NCBI GenBank assembly: GCA_903885605.1
Contig: CAISJD010000200.1
Coordinates: forward strand, 1 to 53,938
Reading direction: 5' to 3'
Source of the DNA: an uncultured Chthonomonas sp.
Lineage (GTDB): Bacteria; Armatimonadota; Chthonomonadetes; Chthonomonadales; CAJBBX01
Length of the DNA stretch: 53,938 bases
Below the pieces are notes generated by a model. It was given only the letters and a program-made list of their open reading frames with translations, did not search any database and was not told the DNA's origin. Positions 40,323 through 49,600 of the stretch are shown here, piece after piece. Both the position numbers and the translations under genes were made by a program. Numbering within the stretch: the stretch's first letter is position 1; each line of letters opens with the position of its first letter.

Positions 40323-43058
40323 TCACTTCGTGATCGCAATCCTCGATATCTGGATCCTCACCTCCGGCCGGTTGCAGGGGTCGATGCGCAGGCTGGTGAT
40401 GACGCCGCGCCAGCGCTGGTTCTTCCCCACGGGCAGGACGTAGGTGTGCCACTTGCCGTCGACTAGCGCTGGGACGCGGACACTGGCCTCTTCGCTGGTG
40501 CCTGCCGAGCGGGTGGACCAGAAGACCTGCAGCGTCTCCTCGGCTCCGGCGCCGGCCTTGCCCGTGAGCTTCATTCGGAGGGTCACCGACCGCCGCGTGG
40601 AGGCTCGAACCTGCACCGGCGGGCCGAAGAAGGCGGGGTCGCGGCCCGTCGAGCGGACCGTCAGCGCGCCGCCTGTCAGTTCGGCCTTCGTGATGTCCAT
40701 GCCGCTCTCCCAGCCGCCGATGTCCTTGGAGAGGTCCCAGACGCCGCCCGTGCCGGCCAGCACGTCGACCTCGGGGGTCACGGCGCCCACGTCGGCCGGG
40801 GTCAGGTCGATGTGCTTCTCAGGCGCATCGGTGAAGACGCGGCGGATGGCGTCCAGGTAGCCGAAGCCGAACTCCTGCTGCGGCTCGACGTAGGAGCCCT
40901 CGCCCAGCTCGTTCCATGCCTCGATCAGCGTCACGGGGAGCGCCTTCCTCGGGTTGGCCTCGATGAACGCCTTGGCGTCGCGCAGGTGCCGCTCGAAGTT
41001 GGCCGGGTTCCGGCCGTAGCGCACCAGGGCCGCGTCGCCGTGCCACGGTCGCGAGTCCCAGCCGCCGGAGACGGGCGTCATGATCGGGATGGAGCATTGC
41101 GACACGGCTACATCCCACTGCTTGCGGTAGGGCTCCAGCAGGTCGTCGAACGAGGCCCACTTCTCCGAGCCGCGCAGGCCGAGCCCCGGCCAGTTGTACG
41201 CCGTGACCGCGTCGTAGCCCTCCTCCTCCGCCACCTTCGCCTCGCCGGGGCTACCGCCCACGCAGGCGATCATGTAGAGGCCCTTGAGGCCCGCCGCAAC
41301 GCACATGCGCCGCATCTCCGTGAAGGCGCGCTTCACCTCGGGGCTGCCCATGTCGGCGCGGAAGCGGTGCGGGGTGAAGATGATCATCACCGGCTTGCCG
41401 TCGATGGTGTAGTGCTCGGGCCGCTTGAAGTAGTTGTCGATCCAGTAGCGGGTCACCTTCTGCATGTCGGCATAGGACGAGGTGCCGTCGGCGTTGTGGT
41501 TGGCCCAGAGCAGGCAGAACTTGAGCTGCTTGCCGTACTTCGACTTGAACAGCCCGTCGTGCAGGCCATGCTCCAGCGACCGGGAGCCCTGGCTCCAGTA
41601 CCAGTCATAGGCGAAGAAGGTGACGCCGTGCTCCACGGCCCACTTCACCTGCCAGTCCGCCACGCTCGGGTCGCCTTCGCGGTACCAGCCCAACACGGGC
41701 CGCCGCTCGGGGTAGCGCATGATGGGCGCCCACTGCCCGGCCGACCGCCAGCCGGGGAAGTAGTAGATGCCCACGTCGATCTTCTTCGCCCGGACGGGTG
41801 TCGGCGCGGGCATGACGCCGGTGCGTGCCACGGCCGGCGCCGCGGTGACCTTCACTTCAGTGGTGGAGGTGACCGCAGGCGCTCCCGAGCCGCCCACCGC
41901 GAGGCCCACGCGGTAGAGGCCCGGCCTCGGGAAGCGGAGGCTCCATCGCCATGTGGCGTCCTCATCGAAGCCGATGGCCTGCCTCGGCGCGGAGCCTGCC
42001 TTCGCCACGGTCACTCCGGCAGGCAACGTGAGCCGCGCGGCGACGCCCTTCGCCTCGGCGCCGCCGGCGTTGCCCACTCGGGCGGTCAAAGGCACATCGC
42101 GCCCGGTGCGCGGCAGCGCCTGCTCGGCGCCGAACCAGGCGACGCGCAGGTCGGCAGCACCGGCAGGGAGCGCCGCCGGAGCGATGGAGTGGACCGTCAC
42201 CGTGTCGCCGGTAACCGTGCCGGGACGCAGGCCGAGGCCGACGATGCGTCCCGCCCAGCCCGGCTGCGACATCACATCGACGTTGTAGACGTGCGGCTTG
42301 CCGTCAGGCGTCAGCTTGACCGATACCTCGCGGAGGCCGTTCACCTTGTCGGACGCGTAGACGAGCGCCGCCCGTGCGGTCTTGGTCGATGTCAGGCGGA
42401 GGCAGACGTAGGGCAGGGACTCGGAGTCGGCGGGTGCGATCGGCGCCAGAGCGAAGGCCTCGGGCTCCGTCACCCGCAAGGTTGCGCCGCCCGTGCCCGG
42501 TTGTGCGTCCACCCCCTGCCGAAGCGTCCATGCGGCGCCGGCTCCGACGGCCGGTCCGGCGGACGCGCCCATGGGCAGCTGGACGATGCGCACGGCGCCC
42601 ATCTCGAACCGGGTGGCGTCGTACGGGTCCAGCCGCATCTGGATGATCTGCCCCTCGGCCTGCCAGAAGGGGTAGATCCTGTAGGTGCGCCACTTGCCGT
42701 CGCCGATGACGCCCAGCGAGCTCGACTTCGCGCCGGAGAAGCCGCCGTAGGCGCCCTCCTTGGTGCCGGACCAGAAGATCTCCATCAGGCCGTCGCGGTC
42801 GGCCTTCATCGGTATCTCGATCACCTGCCAGGCATTGGCCTTGACCCGGAATGCCGGCTTGTAGACGAGGATCGGATCGCCGCCGACGGTGCGGAAGCGA
42901 ACCCGCTCCCCGTCGGCCGTCAGGTCGGCCATGTCCTGGTTGGCTGTCCACTGAGCAGCCGCGCGGCTGACACCCAGTTCGACCAGTGTGGTGGGCTCGG
43001 GAGGCTGCGCCTGCAGCCCGGCGGCGAGCCAGACGAGTGCGGCGGCGAGTGCGAGCAT
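40323..43058 (-). CDS. Secreted GH99/WbsX-like glycan-active protein with flanking beta-sandwich modules
   Basis: 911 residues from ATG 43058. The signal peptide MLALAAALVWLAAGLQA is followed by an N-terminal beta-sandwich (to about 200) containing LMEIFWSGTKEGAYGGFSG and GDGKWRTYRIYPFW. The catalytic TIM barrel at about 430-800 has DVGIYYFPGWRSAGQW, GVTFFAYDWYW, LKFCLLWANHN, HYTIDGKPVMIIF, YDAVTAYNWPG and the family signature IEAWNELGEGSYVEP, as in WbsX/GH99-like proteins. The C-terminus repeats the sandwich motif (LQVFWSTRSAGTSEE, VDGKWHTYVLPVGK), so the same module brackets the barrel. Likely an endo-acting enzyme on mannan-like glycans, by family only. A weak GAGGGA precedes the ATG. Confidence 0.82.
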   Translation of the reverse strand: MLALAAALVWLAAGLQAQPPEPTTLVELGVSRAAAQWTANQDMADLTADGERVRFRTVGGDPILVYKPAFRVKANAWQVIEIPMKADRDGLMEIFWSGTKEGAYGGFSGAKSSSLGVIGDGKWRTYRIYPFWQAEGQIIQMRLDPYDATRFEMGAVRIVQLPMGASAGPAVGAGAAWTLRQGVDAQPGTGGATLRVTEPEAFALAPIAPADSESLPYVCLRLTSTKTARAALVYASDKVNGLREVSVKLTPDGKPHVYNVDVMSQPGWAGRIVGLGLRPGTVTGDTVTVHSIAPAALPAGAADLRVAWFGAEQALPRTGRDVPLTARVGNAGGAEAKGVAARLTLPAGVTVAKAGSAPRQAIGFDEDATWRWSLRFPRPGLYRVGLAVGGSGAPAVTSTTEVKVTAAPAVARTGVMPAPTPVRAKKIDVGIYYFPGWRSAGQWAPIMRYPERRPVLGWYREGDPSVADWQVKWAVEHGVTFFAYDWYWSQGSRSLEHGLHDGLFKSKYGKQLKFCLLWANHNADGTSSYADMQKVTRYWIDNYFKRPEHYTIDGKPVMIIFTPHRFRADMGSPEVKRAFTEMRRMCVAAGLKGLYMIACVGGSPGEAKVAEEEGYDAVTAYNWPGLGLRGSEKWASFDDLLEPYRKQWDVAVSQCSIPIMTPVSGGWDSRPWHGDAALVRYGRNPANFERHLRDAKAFIEANPRKALPVTLIEAWNELGEGSYVEPQQEFGFGYLDAIRRVFTDAPEKHIDLTPADVGAVTPEVDVLAGTGGVWDLSKDIGGWESGMDITKAELTGGALTVRSTGRDPAFFGPPVQVRASTRRSVTLRMKLTGKAGAGAEETLQVFWSTRSAGTSEEASVRVPALVDGKWHTYVLPVGKNQRWRGVITSLRIDPCNRPEVRIQISRIAITK

Positions 43059-43142
43059 GGTGGTTCCCTCTTGCGGTGGCGGTTCGTGCGGTATCACGTT
43101 ACCCGAGAGGCGGCCCAAGAGGGGCGTTAGTGGTGACGTAGC

Positions 43143-43578
43143 CTATTGGGACTGATGCGGTTTCGTGATCGTCACTGACCATACGCCGACATCGAGCCCG
43201 GTATCCGCAGCATGGGCCGTGCGCTGCCGGCAACGAACTACCGCCGAGCCGTCGTCTTGCAGGAAGTACTCGTACGCGGCGCCGTCAATCGGACAGGCGG
43301 GCATCTCGGTGAACCCCTCCGGGAAGCCGACCAGCTGCGGCGGCAAACTCGAGCCCGCACCCCAGCGGGGGCATGTCCGCGAGGCGCAAGATGACGACCG
43401 CGAGCACCTTCACGGTACCGGTGAGATTGGATCGGCAGACCCGGGCCATTGATGTTCGGCTGGTGCTGACATAGAGTGGGACGGCCATAGCCACCAGAAT
43501 GCTGATCACCATGATGACGGCCAGTAGTTCCACCAAGCTGAAGCCGTCGGTTCGCCGGTACCCTTTCATGGCTCTCAT
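43143..43578 (-). pseudogene. Type IV pseudopilin-like gene, frameshifted
   Basis: From ATG 43578 the N-terminus has a prepilin peptidase site and helix, YRRTDGFSLVELLAVIMVIS with cleavage G^F, and continues to about SNLTGTVKVL. The frame then runs out of likeness near a run of five G (plus strand 43367-43371). The +1 frame picks up a convincing C-terminus (WGAGSSLPPQLVGFPEGF, MPACPIDGAAYEYF, and a VVRC end) to the stop at 43143. Removing one base of the homopolymer joins the two into a protein of about 144 residues, normal for major-pseudopilin relatives. Either a true pseudogene, phase variation at the homopolymer, or a sequencing error. Confidence 0.72.
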
Positions 43579-43740
43579 GATCGATAGACTATCTCGCGTC
43601 TGGTCCCGACTGTGCACGACCTGCGCTGTCCTCCGCAGATGAGCCTTCAGGCTGTATGTATTATCGGGTGCAGTCGAGTGTTTATTAAGGTAGAGCATCC
43701 TGACGGCTCAGGCAACGGCCGCGGCGGCCGCGTGTGACCC

Positions 43741-43813
43741 CGCCATGCATCGCTCGCCGCATCGGGAGTACACTTGCTCTATCGCCGATTGCCGGAGGGA
43801 CGCCATGCATCGC
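43741..43813. repeat. Duplicated start-codon segment CGCCATGCATCGC
   Basis: The 13-mer occurs twice 60 bp apart, in the same frame: ending in ATG-CAT-CGC at 43745 and again at the lipoprotein start 43805. Only the second has a Shine-Dalgarno site (GGAGGG) and leads directly into the signal peptide. The duplication is small but exact. The rest of 43579-43804 has no gene. Confidence 0.55.
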
Positions 43814-44896
43814 AAGGGGATCGTCTGCCTGTTGTCCATCGCCGCGCTCTTTGTGGGCGGCTGCGCCGTGCGGTGCGACTTCTCGCCGGACGGACGCCGC
43901 CTGCTGGTTCCCACCGACGCGGGCCTCCGCATGGTGGCCACGGCCGGGGGTAGCTCCACGCTTATCCCGGGGAGCAAGGGCTCCTTCGGCGGCGTCTGGT
44001 CGCCCAACGGTCGCCGCGTGGCCTACGGCGTCCACGAAGGTCTGAACCTGGGTGTCTGGGTCTACGATGTGGACCAGGGCCGGGCCCGGCGCATCATGCC
44101 CACCAAGGCGTTCCCTGCGGCGTGGCGCGACGACGGAGCGCTGGTGGCGGTATTGAACCTCGACGGGCCCGGAACGCTGGAGGCCTACGACGCGCTGGAC
44201 GGCAGCCAGGCCTTCGCCTACGAGCTGCCCGGCAAGCCCGAAGGCGTGATGGATGTGACCTGGGTTCCCGGGGCCAACAACCTGCTGGCGCTGGTCTCCG
44301 TGGACGGCAAGTCAGACCTAACCCTCTTCGAGGCAGGCGAGGTCGTGCGGCTCACCTCGACAGGCGACGTGCTGGGCTACCGGCTCATGCCCGACGGCCA
44401 TGTGCGCTGGGTGCGCCGCGCCAAGGACCCGCGCTTCGTGCTCATCTCCACCTACCAGCAGACGCTGGCCCAGCGCTTCGCGGGGAAGCTGACCCAGGTG
44501 GAGCGCGCGGCCGCCATCAATCCCGGCCAGAGCCGCGCGCCGCGCAAGGTGGACTACGCCGCACTCTCGCCGGATGGCTCCAAGATCGCCCTGCTGGCTA
44601 CCGTGGACCGGCCGGACGCCAAGGGCGCCCCGACCGAAGTGGGCGTGGTCTACTGCCTGACGGCCGACGGCAAGGCGAGCGCCCTGCTCACCACGCCCGA
44701 CGAGAAAGTGCCCGACTGGTGGGCGCCGACCTGGTCGCCCGACGGCCGCTGGGTCTGCGTCACCGTCGAGTCGGCGCTGGGCCAGCGGGCGCTCCTCATC
44801 TCGCCGGACGGCAAGACGCGGAGGCTCGCCGCGCAGGTCGCCCCGCCCAAGCCCGCCGCCCCGCCCGCGCCGTCGCCGCGCAAGAAGAGGAGCTGA
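43805..44896 (+). CDS. Lipoprotein with PD40/TolB-like beta-propeller repeats
   Basis: 363 residues. A lipoprotein signal with lipobox LFVGGC puts the lipidated Cys at residue 20. The mature protein has WD40-like PD40 repeats: CDFSPDGRRLLVPTD, GVWSPNGRRVAYGV, AALSPDGSKIALLAT, TWSPDGRWVCVTVES and a Pro/Ala/Lys-rich tail. Such lipoproteins often sense or bind ligands at the cell surface or in the periplasm. GGAGGG lies about 6 nt before ATG 43805. It is 3 bp upstream of the cupin gene and probably in one operon with the lyxose-type isomerase and kinase. Confidence 0.85.
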   Translation: MHRKGIVCLLSIAALFVGGCAVRCDFSPDGRRLLVPTDAGLRMVATAGGSSTLIPGSKGSFGGVWSPNGRRVAYGVHEGLNLGVWVYDVDQGRARRIMPTKAFPAAWRDDGALVAVLNLDGPGTLEAYDALDGSQAFAYELPGKPEGVMDVTWVPGANNLLALVSVDGKSDLTLFEAGEVVRLTSTGDVLGYRLMPDGHVRWVRRAKDPRFVLISTYQQTLAQRFAGKLTQVERAAAINPGQSRAPRKVDYAALSPDGSKIALLATVDRPDAKGAPTEVGVVYCLTADGKASALLTTPDEKVPDWWAPTWSPDGRWVCVTVESALGQRALLISPDGKTRRLAAQVAPPKPAAPPAPSPRKKRS

Positions 44897-44899
44897 GCC

Positions 44900-45382
44900 A
44901 TGGCCAATGACTGGACCGACCGCTACGAGGTGCAGGGCGAGGAGCGAGCCGCCGCGCTGGCCGAGGCCGCTGCGATCATCGCCGGCTGGGGCCTCACCAT
45001 GCCGCCCTGCGAGCCCATGCCGCTCCACTTCGGGCTGGGCGACTTCCGGCGCATCGGCGAGACCGAGTACTGGATCGTCAACGACACCGTCAACCACTAC
45101 TGCGGCAAGTTCCTCTTCCTCTTCGAGGACCAGCGCTGCCCCTGCCACCGGCACGCCATGAAGGATGAGACCTTCTTCGTGGTGCGCGGCGCGTTCGAGT
45201 TCGAGATCGACGGCGTGCGGAGCCGGCTGGAGCAGGGCCAGACGCTGAAGCTGCCGCCGGGCCACGCGCACACCTTCGCGGCGGTGGATGGACCGGCGCT
45301 GGTGCTGGAGGTATCGCTCCCCTCCATCCCCGGCGACAACGTCTTCGAGGATCGCAGCATCGGCTCGGACGGGGTGCTGTAG
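44900..45382 (+). CDS. D-lyxose ketol-isomerase family cupin (YdaE-like)
   Basis: 160 residues, near the size of Bacillus YdaE. The family opening WGLTMPPCEPMPLHFGLGDF and GETEYWIVND are seen. The metal site is CPCHRHAMKDETFFVVRG (two His, Glu) and PPGHAHTFAA (last His). EVSLPSIPGDNVFEDRSIG closes the domain. Known members interconvert D-lyxose/D-xylulose or D-mannose/D-fructose. The directly following FGGY kinase favours lyxose to xylulose, by inference. The coupling spacer to the lipoprotein is 3 bp and to the kinase 5 bp. Confidence 0.85.
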   Translation: MANDWTDRYEVQGEERAAALAEAAAIIAGWGLTMPPCEPMPLHFGLGDFRRIGETEYWIVNDTVNHYCGKFLFLFEDQRCPCHRHAMKDETFFVVRGAFEFEIDGVRSRLEQGQTLKLPPGHAHTFAAVDGPALVLEVSLPSIPGDNVFEDRSIGSDGVL

Positions 45383-45387
45383 CCCCC

Positions 45388-46680
45388 ATGCGGCCCTGCA
45401 TCCTGGCGCTGGACCTCGGCACCACGGCGTTCAAGGCCGGGCTCGTCGCCGCCGGGAGGCTCGCCGCGACGCCCGTGGTGGCGCCCTACAGGCTGGACCA
45501 CCGCCCCGACGGCGCCGTGCTCTGCGACCCGGCCCTCTACGCCGAGACGGCCCTCCAGGCGCTGGCGGGAGCGGCCCGTTCGGCGCGCGAGGCCGGGCTG
45601 GAGCCCCGGGCAGTGGCCCTCACCTCGCAGGCCCAGACCTACATCCCTGTGGACGAGCGCGGCCGGCCGGTGGGCCCGGCCGTGGTCTGGACCGACGACC
45701 GAGCCGTGCGCGAGGCAGCCGAAGCCGCCGACGCCCTGCCCGATTTCGCAGCCTCGGCGGGCTTCACCGAGCCCAGCCCGCTGCAGTTCCTCTGCAAGGC
45801 GGCGATGCGAGGCCGACGGGAGGGGCACCCGGCGCGCTACCTGCTGCTGAACGAGTGGGTTGCGCTGGCCCTGACCGGCGCGGCCTACGGCGACGACGTG
45901 AACCAGGGCATGGGCGGCTTCATGGACATCCGCACCCGGGCATGGAACCCCGCCGCGCTGGCCTTCGCGGGCATCCACGAGGGCATGCCGGCTCCCTGCG
46001 GACCCGCCGCAACCCTCTCAGAGCCCCTTACGGCGGATGCGGCCGAGCGGCTGGGCGTCGGGCGCATCCCCGTCCACTCCTGCGGCAACGACCAGAGCTG
46101 CGGGGCCATCGGCGCCGGGGCGGTCGATGAAGGCGCGGGCTTCCTCAACTTCGGCACGGCCATGGTGGCCTACCGCACGCTGGCGGCGCCCGCGGCGCCG
46201 GCCGAGCCGTGGCAGATCGCGGGCATCAGCCCCCTGCCGGAGCGCTGGTTCCTGCTGGGCGTGGAGTCGGAGTTCGGCAACATGGTGGAGTGGCTGGCCG
46301 AGTTGCTCTGGCCCGCCGAGGGCGTGGGGACCATGCTGGAGGCCTGCGCCGAGGGAGCGCCGTGGCCGGGCGTGCCGGACTTCACGCCCACGGGCGGCGG
46401 CCGATGCTCGCTGCTGGGGGTGGGTCCGGGCGTGGAGCGCCTGGGCCTTGGCCGCGCCGCGCTGGCCTACTACCTGGGCCGCGTGCGGACCATGGCCGGG
46501 GCTCTCTGGCCGCAGGGGCTTCCGGCGCGGCTCATGGCGGCGGGCGGCATGTCACGCAGCGACGCGTGGCTGGGCCTGGTGGAGGCCGAGCTGGGTCTCC
46601 GCCCCCACCGCGCCGACGCCGAGCATGCCGGCCTCATCGGCGCCGCCCGCGTGGTGGAGGCGGTCCGCCCCGTAGTGTGA
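45388..46680 (+). CDS. FGGY-family carbohydrate kinase (xylulokinase-like)
   Basis: 430 residues, slightly short for FGGY kinases (about 480-500). The N-terminal ILALDLGTTAFKAGLV binds phosphate. TSQAQTYIPVDERGRPVGPAVVWTDDRA is the xylulokinase-like substrate region. Catalytic Asp lies in SCGNDQSCGAIGAGAV. The C-terminal ATP part has GRAALAYYLGRVRTMAG and LMAAGGMSRSDAWL. It should phosphorylate the ketose made by the preceding isomerase-like cupin, plausibly D-xylulose. It is convergent with the propeller gene, only 9 bp away. Confidence 0.87.
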   Translation: MRPCILALDLGTTAFKAGLVAAGRLAATPVVAPYRLDHRPDGAVLCDPALYAETALQALAGAARSAREAGLEPRAVALTSQAQTYIPVDERGRPVGPAVVWTDDRAVREAAEAADALPDFAASAGFTEPSPLQFLCKAAMRGRREGHPARYLLLNEWVALALTGAAYGDDVNQGMGGFMDIRTRAWNPAALAFAGIHEGMPAPCGPAATLSEPLTADAAERLGVGRIPVHSCGNDQSCGAIGAGAVDEGAGFLNFGTAMVAYRTLAAPAAPAEPWQIAGISPLPERWFLLGVESEFGNMVEWLAELLWPAEGVGTMLEACAEGAPWPGVPDFTPTGGGRCSLLGVGPGVERLGLGRAALAYYLGRVRTMAGALWPQGLPARLMAAGGMSRSDAWLGLVEAELGLRPHRADAEHAGLIGAARVVEAVRPVV

Positions 46681-46689
46681 CCCCGGTAG

Positions 46690-49600
46690 CTACTCCAGCA
46701 CGGGCTTGGTGAGGCGGCCTCCCGCCTGCTGCAGCGCCTGTTGCTCGCGGTCGAAGGTGCCGTAGAAGATCGCGCCGGCGTCCATCCAGGTTGCCAGCCG
46801 CTCGATATCGGCCGGGCTCGCCTTCACGCCGCCGTGGCCCGCCAGGACCAGCTTCATCACGCTGCTGCCGGTGGAGCCGTAGCGGCCGGGCTTGCTCACG
46901 GGCTCCGAGTTATTCATGTCGGAGTAGGGCACACGGGCCGACATGGCGTTGTACGAGGCGGTGTAGTGGCCGTCGATCCTCCCCGTCAGATCCACGCCGC
47001 CGCCCGGCTTGGGGCCGGAGTGGCACGAGACGCAGAGCTTGTCGAGCACCGGCTGCACGAGGATGGGATAGCTCATGGGCTTGGAGCCGTCGGGACCGGG
47101 CAGTATCCTCGACGGGGCGCGGCGCGACGCCAAGGGCGCCGTGGCGGGCGGGCCGGAGGTCCGGCGCTCGTGGCAACCCGAGCAGGAGGCCCGCTCACCG
47201 GGCTGCACGTAGATACCGCTCCGCATGGTCTGCACCGCCATGCCCCGATGGTCCAGCGCCTGCAGGGCCACCTCGCGGCGGGCGGGCAGGCGGAAGTAGG
47301 CCGAGCCGTCGGCCTCCACGGGCACGGTGCCCAGCACCTGCTTGCCCGGCGACCCGCTGGGAACGCCCACGGCCGGCAGGTCCTTGCCCGGCGTCGACTT
47401 CGGCAGGATTTGCACGATCCGCAGCGACTTCACGCTGCCCTTGGGCAACTCCGGGGTGGCGTGGTAGACGTTCTGCAAGAGCATGAGGCCCTCGTCTCCC
47501 ATGGACTTGGCCAGGGGCGACGAGATGCGCCGGGGCATGGGCCGGGGCCGCAGCGGCATGGCCCAGACCGACGAGATGTTGGGGTCGCGGTAGAGCATTT
47601 CGCGGTTGCCGGCGGCGTCGCAGAGGTAGAGGCCGAACATCCCCGGCGCGTTGCAGCGGGGCTCGCCCAGCAGCTCGATGTAGCTGAACGAGGCCAGGAA
47701 GAGGTCCTCGGCGAGCGGGAAGGGGCTCCGGTAGCTGTGGCCGGGCCAACGTCGGCTCTCCACGGTCTCCAGCGGGGTGGTGCCGGGCATGGTGGCTCGC
47801 CAGTTGGGTGTCACCGTCGCCTCGCTCTCGGGGAAGGGCGTCTCGGGCGTCAGGCGGATGAGGGCGGACTTGCTGTCCGGTCCCTTGGTCGGGTCAACGA
47901 GGATAATCGAGCCGGCGGTCATGGCGTGGTGGGCCGCGGCGGTGGCCATGATGAGGTTCGACCCCGGCACGGCCTGCGGCTCCCAGATGCCCACCGGGTT
48001 GAAGGTGGCGTTGCCCGAGAGGATGGCCGCACGCGTGCCGTCGGGGTTGGTGGTCCAGAGGTGCTCGTAGAAGACCGGGTGGCGATCCACGTAGTCCCAG
48101 CGGGTGTAGACGATGCGGCCGTCATGCAGCACGGCGGGGTCCCACTCCTGGGTCTCGTGGTAGGAGATGGGCACGGGCACGGCGCCCTCTCCGGCGGCCA
48201 CGGCCAGCGTGTAGTTCTCGCAGCCCGGCGTGCCGCAACGGTGCCATCCACCGCGGCGGGTGGAGACGCAGACGTACTTGCCGTCGGGCAGCCAGCGGGG
48301 CGCGAAGTCGTCATTCGGGCCGCTGGTGAGGCGGCGCAGGCCGGAGCCGTCGGAATTCACCGCATAGAGGCTGTAGTAGCGGCCGTACTGGCCCCGAACG
48401 GTGTCGGTCGGGTCCGAATCTGTGGCGCAGAAGGTGAAGAGGACGCGCTTGCCGTCCCAGGAGACGTCGGGCTGCATGAAGCTGCCCTTGCCGACGGCGC
48501 CGGTGAGCGAGCGCACGGCCATGGCCTTGCCGGGGTTCGCCAGCGTGACGATGCCGCCGCCGGGCCGGGCGTACCGGCCGTAGTACTGCGTGAGCTGGTG
48601 GCTGAAGACGCCGGGCGCCTGCTTGGCGAAGACCAGCGGCCGGATGCGGTCGCCGGCGCGGGCCAGCAGGAGACCTCGGGCCGCCCATCGGATGCGGAGG
48701 TAGGCGGCTTCGTAGGCTTCGTCGGAACCGGTGCGCTTGGCGGCGGCCAGGGCGGCGCTGCACGCCTGATACGTGGCGCGGGCGTCCGGGCCGGAGTTCG
48801 CGCGCCTCACCAGACCCTCCAGCCGGGCCAGCGCCTTCGCCGCTGCCACAGCGGGCTTCACCGGCTCGTTGGGCGTGCCGAGGCCGTCCTGCTGGCGCCA
48901 ATCCCACTCGATGAGCGCGCGCTCAACGGCGGCGCGGTAGGCCGGCGTCCGCGCCAGGTAGTTCGAGCCGGGCGGCGGCGCCAGCGGCAGCGCCACCGTG
49001 AGGGCGCCCATGGAGGCCGACCAGCCCGAAAGCCTCGCCGAGACCGGCCCGCCCGCCGCCCGCAGCACCATGCGCAGGGCGCCCGCTCCGGGCTCGCACC
49101 GGGCTGTCACGCGGGCCGCGCCCTCGGCTCCCCTGGCCTCCCAGAGCAACTTGCCGCCCTGGTAGAGCGCCACATTGACGCGGCCGCCGCCGGCTTCGAG
49201 CCTGCCCGAAAGGGTGAAGGGTTGCTCGGCTGCGGCCACCGGGATACCCAGTTCCGCCGCGCCGCCTGCGGGCAGGTCGGCCAGGAAGGAGCCTGTCGCG
49301 GCGGCAGCCTGAGTGCCGCGGTCGGTTCCAGCCAGCGTCAGGCCACAGAAGGGGAGCGACCAGGCGGCATCGACGCCGTCCAGCCGGGCGGCGGGAGTAC
49401 CGAATGCCAGCGGACGCCGGGCCATGAACTCCACCTCGGCCAGGCCGCAGGTCTGGAAGTCGTTGTAGGAGGAGAGCACGACGATGCGGGCCCAGGGCGC
49501 CTTGAAGCTGACGGGCAGCTCGGCGCGGGCCTCGTTGTCGTCGGCCAGCGAGCCGGCGGCGACGCGCGACCATGCCTTGCCGTCCTGCGAGGTCTCCAGC

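Noticed and set aside
40812-43130. 772-codon open frame on the plus strand
   Set aside because: Antisense shadow of the GH99/WbsX-like gene.
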